This document shows, piece after piece, positions 1-6,813 of a stretch of 29,739 bases of DNA. This DNA comes from JBJSXF01 sp046086225. Lineage in GTDB: Bacteria > Actinomycetota > Acidimicrobiia > IMCC26256 > PALSA-610. The stretch is taken from contig JBJSXF010000147.1 in NCBI GenBank assembly GCA_046086225.1, forward strand, positions 1-29,739, in the 5' to 3' direction. A program made the position numbers and the translations under genes. Below the pieces are notes generated by a model, which made no database searches, had not been told where the DNA came from, and saw only the letters and a program-made list of their open reading frames with translations. The first letter of the stretch is position 1; each line of letters begins with the position of its first letter.

Positions 1-133
1 GGAGCAGTCGATCATCGTCGACCTCGGCGGCATGCACACCCTGGAACCAGGTGTTCCAGGTGGCCTCGTTGAGTTGCGCCCGAACGGCGGCGGCGACCTT
101 TACCCACAGGTCGTCGGCGGCAGGAGTTCCCAC
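1..133 (-). CDS. dnaA: Chromosomal replication initiator protein DnaA (N-terminal part, runs off the left edge)
   Basis: This is the first 44 codons of DnaA, the AAA+ protein that melts oriC. Translation of the minus strand from GTG at 133 gives VGTPAADDLWVKV, followed by a segment with TWNTWFQGV. This is the domain I pattern (LW..V......TW..WF) used for self-assembly and helicase contact. The AAA+ and DNA-binding domains lie beyond the window. I chose GTG 133 because a GGGGGA Shine-Dalgarno-like run sits 6 nt upstream and because it gives the usual short lead before the LW pair. An in-frame ATG at 157 would add eight residues. The gene is divergent from rpmH, the usual actinobacterial arrangement. 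The identification rests only on domain I plus context, but both agree. Confidence 0.85.
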   Translation of the reverse strand, partial: MGTPAADDLWVKVAAAVRAQLNEATWNTWFQGVHAAEVDDDRLL

Positions 134-286
134 GTTCGTCCCCCGGTTCGGCGTCATCGGTATCCACAAGGTGCTCCACAAGTGTGGAGAACTCGCCGAT
201 CTGGCTCGGATCCCGCTCGGGGAGCGGGTTTTCGGGCTGCGACCGGCGTTCCCCGCTCGCCGGGACAGCCCGGTGAGGGGTGGAGG

Positions 287-316
287 ACCCTACCAACGCG
301 TCAGCGGTTTCCACAA
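287..316 (-). promoter_or_regulatory. Candidate dnaA promoter overlapping a DnaA-box-like site
   Basis: On the minus strand TTGTGG (316-311) and TAGGGT (292-287) are separated by 18 nt, matching sigma-70 spacing and pointing toward dnaA. The -35 element lies inside the DnaA-box-like GTTTCCACA at 307-315, so DnaA bound there would block it. This is inferred from spacing and sequence only. Confidence 0.35.
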
Positions 317-352
317 GCGACGGCGAGCACTCGGCTCGGGGTCGCGTAAGGA

Positions 353-382
353 TTGCCTTGTCGCTCCGTCGGGCCCTAGACT
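353..382 (+). promoter_or_regulatory. Candidate sigma-70 promoter of the rpmH-rnpA operon
   Basis: TTGCCT (353-358) and TAGACT (377-382) are 18 nt apart and directed at rpmH. The predicted start near 389 would leave a leader of about 80 nt before the GAGGAGG ribosome binding site at 458-464. Confidence 0.5.
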
Positions 383-466
383 CCGCCGGTCATCGGCGCC
401 CGGACCAGTTCCGTCCGACTGTGCGCCACCGGTCCCCCGCTTCGGACCGGACGCTTCGAGGAGGCC

Positions 467-940
467 ATGCGTGAAGAGGACCTATCAGCCCAACAACCGC
501 AAGCGGAAGAAGAAGCACGGATTTCGTCTGCGGATGAGCAGTCGCGCCGGGCGGCGCCTGGTCGCCCGCCGGCGGGGCAAGGGCCGCGCCACCCTCTCGG
601 CCTGATCTGGCGAGTCCGTGATCCCGCTTCGTTCCGGGCTCTGGCCCGCGGGCGCCGCCGCCGTTCGGGTGTGCTCGAGGTGCGAACCGCGATGCTCGGC
701 GCGCCCGGCGAGCCGCCCCGGGTGGCGTACGCGGTCGGCAAGACGGTCGGCAACGCGGTGCGGCGCAACCTCGTCCGGCGGCGGCTCCGAGTGGTGATGG
801 GCGGTCAGGAACTCGCCGGGGGCCGGGGCTACCTGGTTCGTGTGGTCGATCCGGTCGCAGTTCGGATAGATATCCACACCCTCGATCTCACTATACGTGA
901 GATACTTGGGGGATTATCTCACGGAGAGCGTGAATCTTGA
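467..940 (+). CDS. rnpA: Ribonuclease P protein component, N-terminally extended and enclosing rpmH
   Basis: RnpA is the protein cofactor of the ribozyme that trims the 5' leader of pre-tRNAs. The conserved core is residues 46-157 and includes VRDPASFRAL, VAYAVGKTVGNAVRRNLVRRR and a C-terminal RIDIHTLDLTIREIL segment. The usual RNR signature reads RNL here. Core length (about 112) matches the family. Between ATG 467 and the start of the core there is no in-frame ATG, GTG or TTG; the only near-start is CTG 602. Translation therefore most likely begins at ATG 467, which adds 45 acidic, Gln/Ala/Pro-rich residues and makes the frame span all of rpmH. ATG 467 is only 2 nt from the GAGGAGG site, a poor spacing, so rnpA should be translated weakly relative to L34. 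The stop overlaps the yidD TTG start. Confidence 0.88.
   Translation: MREEDLSAQQPQAEEEARISSADEQSRRAAPGRPPAGQGPRHPLGLIWRVRDPASFRALARGRRRRSGVLEVRTAMLGAPGEPPRVAYAVGKTVGNAVRRNLVRRRLRVVMGGQELAGGRGYLVRVVDPVAVRIDIHTLDLTIREILGGLSHGERES
471..605 (+). CDS. rpmH: 50S ribosomal protein L34
   Basis: L34 is a 44-residue, strongly basic protein of the large ribosomal subunit. The sequence begins VKRTYQPNNRKRKKKHGF and continues RLRMSSRAGRRLVARRRGKG, the canonical L34 pattern over its full usual length. The GTG start at 471 is preceded by GAGGAGG at 458-464 with 6 nt spacing, an excellent ribosome binding site, and it is the only start that gives the conserved N-terminus. The gene lies completely inside the longer rnpA reading frame, in the +1 frame relative to it, with the rnpA ATG at 467 sitting between the Shine-Dalgarno and the L34 start. 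Expression is presumably driven by the promoter at 353-382. Confidence 0.97.
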   Translation: MKRTYQPNNRKRKKKHGFRLRMSSRAGRRLVARRRGKGRATLSA

Positions 941-1191
941 CACGGAATTCGGTCTCGAAACCGCTCCTGGTGCGGGTGATCGACTGCTACCAGCGTCTGA
1001 TGGTCGGGCGGCCGTCCCCCTGTCGGTACGTGCCGTCCTGCTCGAGTTATGCCAGCGAGGCGGTCGAGGTCCACGGCTCGGCCCGGGGCGCCTGGCTCAC
1101 TGTGCGCCGTCTGGCCCGGTGCCACCCCTTCGGCGGGCACGGATTCGATCCGGTGCCGGCCGCCCGTCCCCGAGGTGAGGTGTCGTGCTGA
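937..1191 (+). CDS. yidD: Membrane protein insertion efficiency factor YidD
   Basis: YidD is a small amphipathic, membrane-associated protein that aids YidC-dependent insertion. The 84-residue product carries the family signature: CRYVPSCSSYASEAVEVHG, then GAWLTVRRLARCHPFGGHG and FDPVP. The start is TTG at 937-939, which shares two bases with the rnpA stop TGA (938-940); GGAGAG at 923-928 provides a ribosome binding site 8 nt away. The end overlaps yidC by 7 nt. The tight packing indicates translational coupling through rpmH-rnpA-yidD-yidC. Confidence 0.93.
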   Translation: MTRNSVSKPLLVRVIDCYQRLMVGRPSPCRYVPSCSSYASEAVEVHGSARGAWLTVRRLARCHPFGGHGFDPVPAARPRGEVSC

Positions 1192-2183
1192 CCGTCCTCG
1201 CATCGAGTCCACTCGACCCGCTCTACGCGGTGATCGGCTGGATCCTCGCCCTCTTCTACATCCCGTTCTCGAGCCTCGGCGTGGCGATCATCCTGCTGAC
1301 GATCGTCGTGATGGCGGTGCAGTACCCGCTCATCGCGAAACAGACGCAGTCGATGATCCAGATGCAGCGGGTCCAGCCGGAGATCAAGAAGCTGCAGCAG
1401 AAGTACAAAGACGACAAAACCAAACTCAACGAGGAGCTCCTGAAGTTCTACCAGGAGAACAAGGTCAACCCGCTGGCCGGGTGTCTCCCCCTCATCATCA
1501 CCTTCCCTATCGGCATCGCGGTGTTCCGCACCTTCCAGAACGGGGTCGAGAAGCACATTCCCCAGTCGGGCACCTTCGGAGCGCTCTACCGGGACATGTG
1601 CACCAAGTCGGGGGAACTCCTCTCCGTTCAGCAGTGCGGCTCGTACATCTCTGACTACCCGCAGGGCCAGACCCCGCCGGCGTTTCGCTTCCTGGGCATG
1701 AACCTCAACTGGTCCGCGGCCCAGGCCACGGACCAGCTGGCCGGTGATTGGATCGAGTGGATCCCCTACTTCCTCCTGATCGGGATCGTCATCTTCACGG
1801 GCTGGTACCAGGTGCGCCAGACGCAGGCCCGGCAACTCCGGCAGGGGGGTCCGCAACCCAACTCCCAGATGATGGCGATCACCCGGATTTTGCCGATTTT
1901 CTTCGGGGTCATCACCTACACCCTGAACGCGGCGACCACCGTCTACTTCGTGGTCTCCAACGTCTGGCGAATCGGGCAGCAGCACTTCGTGCTGAACAAG
2001 TTCTACGAGAAGGCAGGCATGGCCGGGGGCCTGGCGGCCAAGTCCGGCGACTCGCCCCCCGCCCCGGGTGGCGGAGCCTCGACCAAGGGTTCCGAGTCGG
2101 CCAAGCCGAAGACGAACCCCCCGAAGGCGAGCGCGGGCCCGTCGGCTCACGCGGCTCGCCGCAAGCGGAAACGGAAGCGCTGA
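1185..2183 (+). CDS. yidC: Membrane protein insertase YidC/Oxa1 family
   Basis: YidC inserts and folds inner-membrane proteins, alone or with Sec. The 332-residue protein has the short Gram-positive layout. It has a membrane segment near residues 10-30 and a second hydrophobic stretch around 30-48. A cytoplasmic charged loop follows (QPEIKKLQQKYKDDKTKLNEE). The helix after NPLAGCLPLIITFPIG comes next, then an external loop with two Cys, a helix near 192-208 and the final pair around 226-262. The C-terminal tail is Lys/Arg rich (RRKRKRKR), a ribosome-contacting feature seen in actinobacterial YidC. GTG 1185 follows GAGGTGAGG at 1172-1180. The operon continues 3 nt later with khpB. Confidence 0.95.
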   Translation: MLTVLASSPLDPLYAVIGWILALFYIPFSSLGVAIILLTIVVMAVQYPLIAKQTQSMIQMQRVQPEIKKLQQKYKDDKTKLNEELLKFYQENKVNPLAGCLPLIITFPIGIAVFRTFQNGVEKHIPQSGTFGALYRDMCTKSGELLSVQQCGSYISDYPQGQTPPAFRFLGMNLNWSAAQATDQLAGDWIEWIPYFLLIGIVIFTGWYQVRQTQARQLRQGGPQPNSQMMAITRILPIFFGVITYTLNAATTVYFVVSNVWRIGQQHFVLNKFYEKAGMAGGLAAKSGDSPPAPGGGASTKGSESAKPKTNPPKASAGPSAHAARRKRKRKR

Positions 2184-2186
2184 ACG

Positions 2187-3143
2187 ATGGATTGGATCGA
2201 AGTCACGGCCAAGACGGTCGAAGTAGCCAAGGAACTGGCGCTCGACCGGCTCGGGGTCGTCGAATCGGAGCTCGAGTTCGAGGTGGTCGACGAGCCCCGT
2301 TCAGGGCTCTTCCGCCGCCAGGACGCCCGGATTCGGGCCCGGGTGAAGCCCATCTCCCGTGAGAAGCCACAGGACCGCCGCCGCCGGTCCAAGCAGGACC
2401 GCGGCCGCCGGGAGGGCCAGGGCTCACGCCGGGGGAACGATCGGACCGAGGGGAAGCCGAAGGGCGAGGCCACCCCGGCGGGGTCGGCGAAGCCGCAGGC
2501 GGCCGAGTCGCGGTCCGGTGAAGCCGGCGCTGCGGGCGCCGGGACGGCAGGATCCTCGAACCGGCGGCGACGTCGGAGCGGCGGAGGTGGCGGGAACCGC
2601 CCGCAGAACGGTGAGCAGCAGACGAAAGGGACGCAGTCCGCGCCCCGGTCCGAGCCCCTGGAGGCCGAGATGGACAGCGAGCAGATGCCGATCGGGGAGC
2701 AGGCCGACTTCGCGGCCGACTTCGTGGGTGACCTGGTGACCGCGATGGGGCTCACGGCGACGATTCGCACCGAGCTCGATGACAACGACATGGAGGTCAT
2801 GGTCGACGGCGACGACCTCGGGGTGCTCCTGGGTCCGCGAGGGGTCACGATGCAGGCTCTCGAGGAGGTCACCCGGGCGGCGCTCTCGCGGCACGCCGGC
2901 GGGAACAGCGCTCGAGTCCATCTCGACGTGGCCGGGTATCGGCAGCGTCGGCGGGCAGCCCTCGCCGACTTCGCCCGGAAGGTGGCCGAGGAGGTCGTGG
3001 CCACGGGCGAGTCCCGGTCACTCGAACCGATGAACGCGGCGGACCGCAAGGTCGTGCACGACACCGTGTCCGAGATCGGCGGCGTGGTGACCGGGTCGGA
3101 GGGCGAGGAGCCCCGGCGCCGGGTCGTCATCGACCCGGCGTGA
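2187..3143 (+). CDS. khpB: RNA-binding protein KhpB (Jag), with Jag-N, KH and R3H domains
   Basis: KhpB/Jag is an RNA-binding protein that, with KhpA, influences cell elongation and division. The 318 residues divide into a Jag-N domain (about 1-55, DWIEVTAKTVEVAKELALDRLG) and a long, low-complexity linker rich in Arg, Gly, Glu and Ser (about 56-160). A KH domain follows with the GPRG loop (in DDLGVLLGPRGVTMQALEEV), then a C-terminal R3H domain with RKVVH and the ending RRRVVIDP. The linker is longer than in many homologues and probably disordered. The gene is 3 nt after yidC and overlaps rsmG by 4 nt (GTGA). The order yidC-khpB-rsmG is conserved in actinobacteria. Confidence 0.93.
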   Translation: MDWIEVTAKTVEVAKELALDRLGVVESELEFEVVDEPRSGLFRRQDARIRARVKPISREKPQDRRRRSKQDRGRREGQGSRRGNDRTEGKPKGEATPAGSAKPQAAESRSGEAGAAGAGTAGSSNRRRRRSGGGGGNRPQNGEQQTKGTQSAPRSEPLEAEMDSEQMPIGEQADFAADFVGDLVTAMGLTATIRTELDDNDMEVMVDGDDLGVLLGPRGVTMQALEEVTRAALSRHAGGNSARVHLDVAGYRQRRRAALADFARKVAEEVVATGESRSLEPMNAADRKVVHDTVSEIGGVVTGSEGEEPRRRVVIDPA

Positions 3144-3763
3144 GCCGAGGGCTCCTCGAGGTTCTCGAGGAGGCCCGATCGTTCGGATTCCTCGGGCCGG
3201 GACCGGTCCGGGACCACCTCGACCATGCCAGCGGCTTCGCCCGGGCGGCGCTCTCGGGGGTCGGAGCACCCCCGCCGGAGTTCGCCGACCTGGGATCCGG
3301 AGGTGGGGTGCCGGCCCTCGTTCTGCTCGCCGAGTGGTCGGAGACCCAGGCCGTTCTGGTCGAGAGTCTCGGTCGTCGGGCCCGGTTCCTCGAGGAAGCA
3401 CTGCACACCCTGGGTTGGGCCGATCGAGTCCGGGTCTTGCCGGAGCGGGCCGAGGTGGTTGCCCGTGACCCGGGGTGGCGGGAGCACTTCATGCTCGTCA
3501 CGGCTCGCGGCTTCGGACCCCCGGCGGTCACGGCCGAGATCGCCGCGGGACTCGTCGCCCCGGGTGGCGTTCTGGTCGTCAGTGAACCTCCCGAAGTCAA
3601 TGATCGGCGCTGGCCTGTGCCGGGACTCGAACTCTTGGGATTCGGCCCGGCCGAGAGGACCGTCTTCACAGGAGCCCACTTCGTGCGCATTCCCAAGAAC
3701 GGGCCGGTCCCCGAGGATCGACCCCGGCCGACGGGCCGACCCGGGAAGCGCCCGCTCTGGTAG
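3140..3763 (+). CDS. rsmG: 16S rRNA (guanine-527-N7)-methyltransferase RsmG
   Basis: RsmG (GidB) methylates G527 of 16S rRNA using S-adenosylmethionine; its loss gives low-level streptomycin resistance in several bacteria. The 207-residue protein has the class I SAM-binding glycine motif DLGSGGGVPALVLL, the acidic strand-2 end VESLGRRARFLEEAL, and the downstream TARGFGPPAVTAEIA segment that corresponds to the SRA motif of the family. The last 20 residues are Pro/Arg rich and variable. It starts at GTG 3140, which overlaps the khpB stop. It is followed by parS sites and parA, the usual context. Confidence 0.9.
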   Translation: MSRGLLEVLEEARSFGFLGPGPVRDHLDHASGFARAALSGVGAPPPEFADLGSGGGVPALVLLAEWSETQAVLVESLGRRARFLEEALHTLGWADRVRVLPERAEVVARDPGWREHFMLVTARGFGPPAVTAEIAAGLVAPGGVLVVSEPPEVNDRRWPVPGLELLGFGPAERTVFTGAHFVRIPKNGPVPEDRPRPTGRPGKRPLW

Positions 3764-3768
3764 TCCAC

Positions 3769-3798
3769 CGCTCCGTGTTCCACGTGGAACACGGAGCG
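3769..3798. promoter_or_regulatory. parS: parS centromere site 1 (within a 30-bp perfect palindrome)
   Basis: TGTTCCACGTGGAACA at 3776-3791 is a perfect 16-bp palindrome matching the bacterial parS consensus with actinobacterial CC/GG changes. Symmetry extends outward without a mismatch to 30 bp (CGCTCCG on the left arm, CGGAGCG on the right). ParB loads here. The longer symmetry could also fold as a hairpin downstream of rsmG and serve as its terminator. Confidence 0.92.
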
Positions 3799-3813
3799 TC
3801 CGACGGGCCGACA

Positions 3814-3829
3814 TGTTCCACGTGGAACT
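3814..3829. promoter_or_regulatory. parS: parS centromere site 2
   Basis: GTTCCACGTGGAAC at 3815-3828 is a perfect 14-bp palindrome, lacking only the outermost T/A pair of the 16-mer. Its centre is 38 bp from that of site 1. Location just upstream of parA is typical. Confidence 0.9.
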
Positions 3830-3865
3830 GTTCGGCTTCGGCTCCCGCATGATGCCAACCCGGGG

Positions 3866-3893
3866 TTGACCGGCGAGATCTCCGGAGTACGAT
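3866..3893 (+). promoter_or_regulatory. Candidate promoter of parA-parB
   Basis: TTGACC (3866-3871) and TACGAT (3888-3893) are separated by 16 nt and point at parA. The promoter lies 37 bp past the second parS, so ParB spreading from the sites could repress it. Confidence 0.5.
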
Positions 3894-3965
3894 GCCGGTC
3901 TGCTCACGACCGCTTGGCGGGCGTCGGGGCAGTGACGGATGTCGGATCGAGGCTGGAGGCGAAGC

Positions 3966-4955
3966 GTGCCCCCCGCAGATCAGGCTCCCGGTGGGCTCCG
4001 ACGGCTGTTCCGGCTGATCGGGGCGCTGACGACACCGCCGGGGAAGACGGAGCGAGAGGTTCCCATGGTCGAAGACGAGGCCGCCGGCCTGGAGGCTGAC
4101 GAGCACCTGCCGGTACCGGATACCGAGGACATCGCGGCTCTGCGCGCTCGGTCGCAGGAAGAGCCGGAACCCCTCCCCCTCCCCCGAACGATCGCGGTTG
4201 CGAACCGGAAGGGTGGCGTCGGGAAGACTACAACGGCGGTCAATCTGGGCGCTGCGTTGGCCGAGCAGGACTTCCGGGTCCTGATCGTCGATCTGGATCC
4301 ACAGTGCAACGCGACAACCGGCCTCGGGATCGACCAGGAGAAGATCTCCGGGTCGATGTACGACGCGATCATGAACGACGTTCCCCTCGAGGACTGTGTG
4401 GAGGCGACGTCGGTTCGGAACCTCTTCGTGGTGCCGGCGCACCGTGATCTCGGCGGGGCCGAGGTCGAGTTGGTCCCGGCGTTCTCGCGGGAGCTCCGGG
4501 TCCGCCGGGCGCTGGCGACCGTTCGGGACGACTACGACTTCATCCTGATCGACTGCCCCCCGTCGCTCGGTTTGCTCACGGTGAATGGCCTGGCTGCCGC
4601 AGACGACGTGATCGTCCCCCTCCAGTGCGAGTACTACGCCCTGGAGGGACTCGGCATGCTCCTGAGCAACGTCTCGCTCGTTCGCCGGGACCTCAACCCG
4701 AAGCTCGATGTTCGCGGGATCGTTCTCACGATGTTCGACGCCCGGACCAAGTTGGCCGAGCAGGTCGAACGAGAGGTGCGGGGGCACTTCGGCACGAAGG
4801 TGTACCGAACCGTGGTTCCCCGCACCGTGCGGATCTCCGAGGCGCCGTCGTTCGGGCAGCCGGTGACGGTCTTCGATCCGACTTCGCGGGGTGCGATCGC
4901 CTACCGCGAGCTGGCCAAGGAGGTGAGTCGTGGCGCGACCCGGAGGGCTGGGTAG
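3966..4955 (+). CDS. parA: Chromosome-partitioning ATPase ParA
   Basis: ParA is the Walker-type ATPase that, with ParB bound at parS, moves newly replicated origins apart. The product has the deviant Walker A NRKGGVGKTTTAVNLG (starting near residue 80), the Walker A' aspartate in DLDPQCNATTGLG, and Walker B ILIDCPPSLGLLTVN. It ends in EVSRGATRRAG. I chose GTG 3966 because GGAGG (about 3955-3959) lies 6 nt upstream; this leaves a long, variable, acidic N-terminal extension before the P-loop. ATG 4065, also with a GAGAGG site (4054-4059), is a plausible alternative that would shorten the protein by 33 residues. The gene overlaps parB by 26 nt. Confidence 0.94.
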   Translation: MPPADQAPGGLRRLFRLIGALTTPPGKTEREVPMVEDEAAGLEADEHLPVPDTEDIAALRARSQEEPEPLPLPRTIAVANRKGGVGKTTTAVNLGAALAEQDFRVLIVDLDPQCNATTGLGIDQEKISGSMYDAIMNDVPLEDCVEATSVRNLFVVPAHRDLGGAEVELVPAFSRELRVRRALATVRDDYDFILIDCPPSLGLLTVNGLAAADDVIVPLQCEYYALEGLGMLLSNVSLVRRDLNPKLDVRGIVLTMFDARTKLAEQVEREVRGHFGTKVYRTVVPRTVRISEAPSFGQPVTVFDPTSRGAIAYRELAKEVSRGATRRAG

Positions 4956-5829
4956 GGGGCTCGGAGCCCTCATCCCGGCGGCCGCCACCGAGACGCCGTC
5001 CCGGGGCTTCGCGGAGCTTCCGATCGGCTTGATCCGACCGAATCCGCAGCAACCCCGGCAGCACTTCGACGAGGAAGCGCTCGCGGCCCTGGCCGACTCG
5101 ATCCGTGAACTCGGTCTGCTGCAACCGGTCCTCGTCCGCGAAGTGGACGGAGGGTACGAGCTCATCGCCGGCGAGCGACGGTGGCGGGCCTCTCGTCGCG
5201 CCGGCCTGTCGACGATCCCCGCCATCATTCGCACGGCCGATGACGCCGAGATGCTCCAGCAGGCGATCGTCGAGAACGTGCAGCGAGAGCAGCTCAATCC
5301 ACTCGAGGAAGCCGCTGCCTACCAGCAGCTCATCGAGGACTTCTCCCTCACGCACGATGAGGTGGCGACCCGGGTCGGCAAGAGCCGAGCGAGTGTGAGC
5401 AACACCCTGCGGCTCATGCAGCTCCCGGCGGCGATCCAGCTGTTCCTGAGGGACGGCACCCTGCGGATGGGCCACGCTCGCGCGCTCCTCGGCACCCCGG
5501 ATCGTGCCTTTCAGGAGGAGCTCGCCCGGCGGGCGGTCGAGGAAGACCTCTCGGTCCGAGCCGTCGAAGAGGCGATTCGCCTCCACGACTCGGGAGCCCG
5601 CCCTGCCGAATCACCGGCGACCGATCGACCGGAGCAGACGGCACCGATCCCGCCTCCGCTCCGTCCGCCGGGCCTCATGGAGCTCGAGGAGCTCCTCGGC
5701 GACTACCTCAACACGCGGGTGAGGATCGCGATGGGCCCGAAGTTGGGCCGGGTGCAGATCGACTTCGCCGATCTCGGGGACCTCGAGCGGATCTACCGGG
5801 TGATGACCCAGGGCGCGACCGGCTCGTGA
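4930..5829 (+). CDS. parB: Chromosome-partitioning protein ParB
   Basis: ParB is a CTP-dependent clamp that loads at parS and recruits ParA and SMC. The 299-residue protein opens with the actinobacterial LGRGLGALIP segment. The N-terminal CTP-binding domain follows, with RPNPQQPRQHF, GERRWRASRRAG and VENVQREQLNPLEEA. A helix-turn-helix (SLTHDEVATRVGKSRASVSNTL) comes next, then a variable Pro-rich linker (about 220-245). A C-terminal dimerisation domain ends the protein. GTG 4930 follows a GGAGG site inside the parA end. The overlap with parA implies coupled translation. It converges on the cwlM-like gene. Confidence 0.95.
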   Translation: MARPGGLGRGLGALIPAAATETPSRGFAELPIGLIRPNPQQPRQHFDEEALAALADSIRELGLLQPVLVREVDGGYELIAGERRWRASRRAGLSTIPAIIRTADDAEMLQQAIVENVQREQLNPLEEAAAYQQLIEDFSLTHDEVATRVGKSRASVSNTLRLMQLPAAIQLFLRDGTLRMGHARALLGTPDRAFQEELARRAVEEDLSVRAVEEAIRLHDSGARPAESPATDRPEQTAPIPPPLRPPGLMELEELLGDYLNTRVRIAMGPKLGRVQIDFADLGDLERIYRVMTQGATGS

Positions 5830-5835
5830 ACATGT

Positions 5836-5870
5836 GAACGCCGCGTCGGGGTCAGCCCGGCGTGGTGTTC
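5836..5870 (+). terminator. Hairpin between convergent parB and cwlM-like genes
   Basis: A 15-bp stem can form between GAACGCCGCGTCGGG (5836-5850) and CCCGGCGTGGTGTTC (5856-5870), with a 5-nt loop. Three pairs are G-U in the parB transcript; in the opposite transcript they become A-C mismatches, so the fold favours termination of parB mRNA. There is no U-run. The hairpin overlaps the last codons of the minus-strand gene. Confidence 0.5.
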
Positions 5871-6802
5871 GCGAATGTCCGGTGAATCCCGTCCGCGATC
5901 GCATCCGCAACGGCGGGATGCGCAGGATCAGCGAGCTCGCAGATCACCGCGGGCATACGGGTCTCCCGGAGCAGGCGCGACGTGCGGCCGACGGGATCGG
6001 CCACCGCCACGCCGATGCCGGCGAGGGCTGCGCTGATCCCGGTCGCGACCCGGAAGCCGCCTTCGGATCGCATCGAGATCCCCTCGAAGAAAGCGCACTG
6101 CGTCAGATTTTGTTCACTTTCCGTGAGGTGGACGAAGAGATCGGCCCCCAGCTCGTTCACCCGGGCGGCAATGCCCACCGGATCGCCGTCTCCGGACTCG
6201 ACCGACGCCGCGGCGCCGCGCGCGCGCAGTGCCTCGGCGAGGGATCCGGCAGGCCCGGCGCTCCCACCGCTCACGACGATGCGGACCCCGTCGAACCGGA
6301 GTGCTCCACGGCGGAGGGCATCACGTTCGCGGGTCGCAGCGACCGATCCGGTTCCGGGTGCGCCGAGACGCGCGAGCGCGGCGATCGTCTCCGGGCCGCA
6401 GATGCGATCGACGGCAACGGCGGCGTCGCGCTGGAACGCCACGAGCGCATCCTCGGTCTGCGGACCGAAGATGCCGTCGGACCGGCCCGCGTCGTAGCCC
6501 AGCGCGTTCAGCCGGGTCTGCAGGTCGACCACATCGTCACCGCGGAGCATCGGCGCACGTCGACAGAGGAGACGGTCGCCGAGCGAGAACGCGCTCTCCT
6601 CGAGCGCGCCCCACGTCTCGGGGCCGCAGATGCCGTCGATCCGCAGCTTGCGGGCGGTCTGGAAGGCCCGGACGGCCGCGACCGTGCCCGCGCCGTACTC
6701 GTCGATGTCGTTTGGATCGAACCCGGCCAGCCGGAGCCGGCGGTGCAGCACTCGCACCGCCTCGCCCCGTGCGCCCTCGCGCAGGAGCGGTGTGTCGCTC
6801 AC
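5852..6802 (-). CDS. cwlM: CwlM-like protein: two peptidoglycan-binding domains plus a degenerate amidase domain
   Basis: The 316-residue protein has two PG_binding_1 repeats (about 12-67 and 85-146, each ending in ICGPET.AAL or similar) and a C-terminal domain with the outline of an Amidase_3 N-acetylmuramoyl-L-alanine amidase. The zinc-site motifs look lost. The usual DPGHGG at the first strand reads VVSGGSAGPAG, and the SIHAN segment reads FVHLTESEQ; an acidic residue remains in VICELADPAHP. No signal peptide is seen, so the protein is probably cytoplasmic. In M. tuberculosis the gene at this place, cwlM, encodes an inactive, cytoplasmic amidase homologue that activates MurA after PknB phosphorylation. 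By position and degeneracy the same role is likely, though unproven here. It starts at GTG 6802, 11 nt after trxA. Confidence 0.82.
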   Translation of the reverse strand: MSDTPLLREGARGEAVRVLHRRLRLAGFDPNDIDEYGAGTVAAVRAFQTARKLRIDGICGPETWGALEESAFSLGDRLLCRRAPMLRGDDVVDLQTRLNALGYDAGRSDGIFGPQTEDALVAFQRDAAVAVDRICGPETIAALARLGAPGTGSVAATRERDALRRGALRFDGVRIVVSGGSAGPAGSLAEALRARGAAASVESGDGDPVGIAARVNELGADLFVHLTESEQNLTQCAFFEGISMRSEGGFRVATGISAALAGIGVAVADPVGRTSRLLRETRMPAVICELADPAHPAVADAIADGIHRTFANTTPG

Positions 6803-6813
6803 CTCGGCCCGGG

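Larger units (their letters stand above)
134..470. promoter_or_regulatory. dnaA-rpmH intergenic region with DnaA-box-like 9-mers (candidate origin or autoregulatory region)
   Basis: No gene is apparent in this stretch. It holds several 9-mers one mismatch from the DnaA box TT(A/T)TNCACA: GTATCCACA at 160-168, TGTGGAGAA (reverse TTCTCCACA) at 183-191 and GTTTCCACA at 307-315. A further one, TTACCCACA, lies at 100-108 inside dnaA. The box at 183-191 forms a perfect inverted repeat, CTCCACA-AG-TGTGGAG, at 174-189. No AT-rich unwinding element is obvious, so the true oriC could instead lie on the far side of dnaA. The boxes could equally serve dnaA autoregulation. Confidence 0.55.

Noticed and set aside
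3666..5297. Long minus-strand frame opposite parA and parB
   Set aside because: It lies fully opposite two well-supported genes, crosses both parS sites and has no family pattern.
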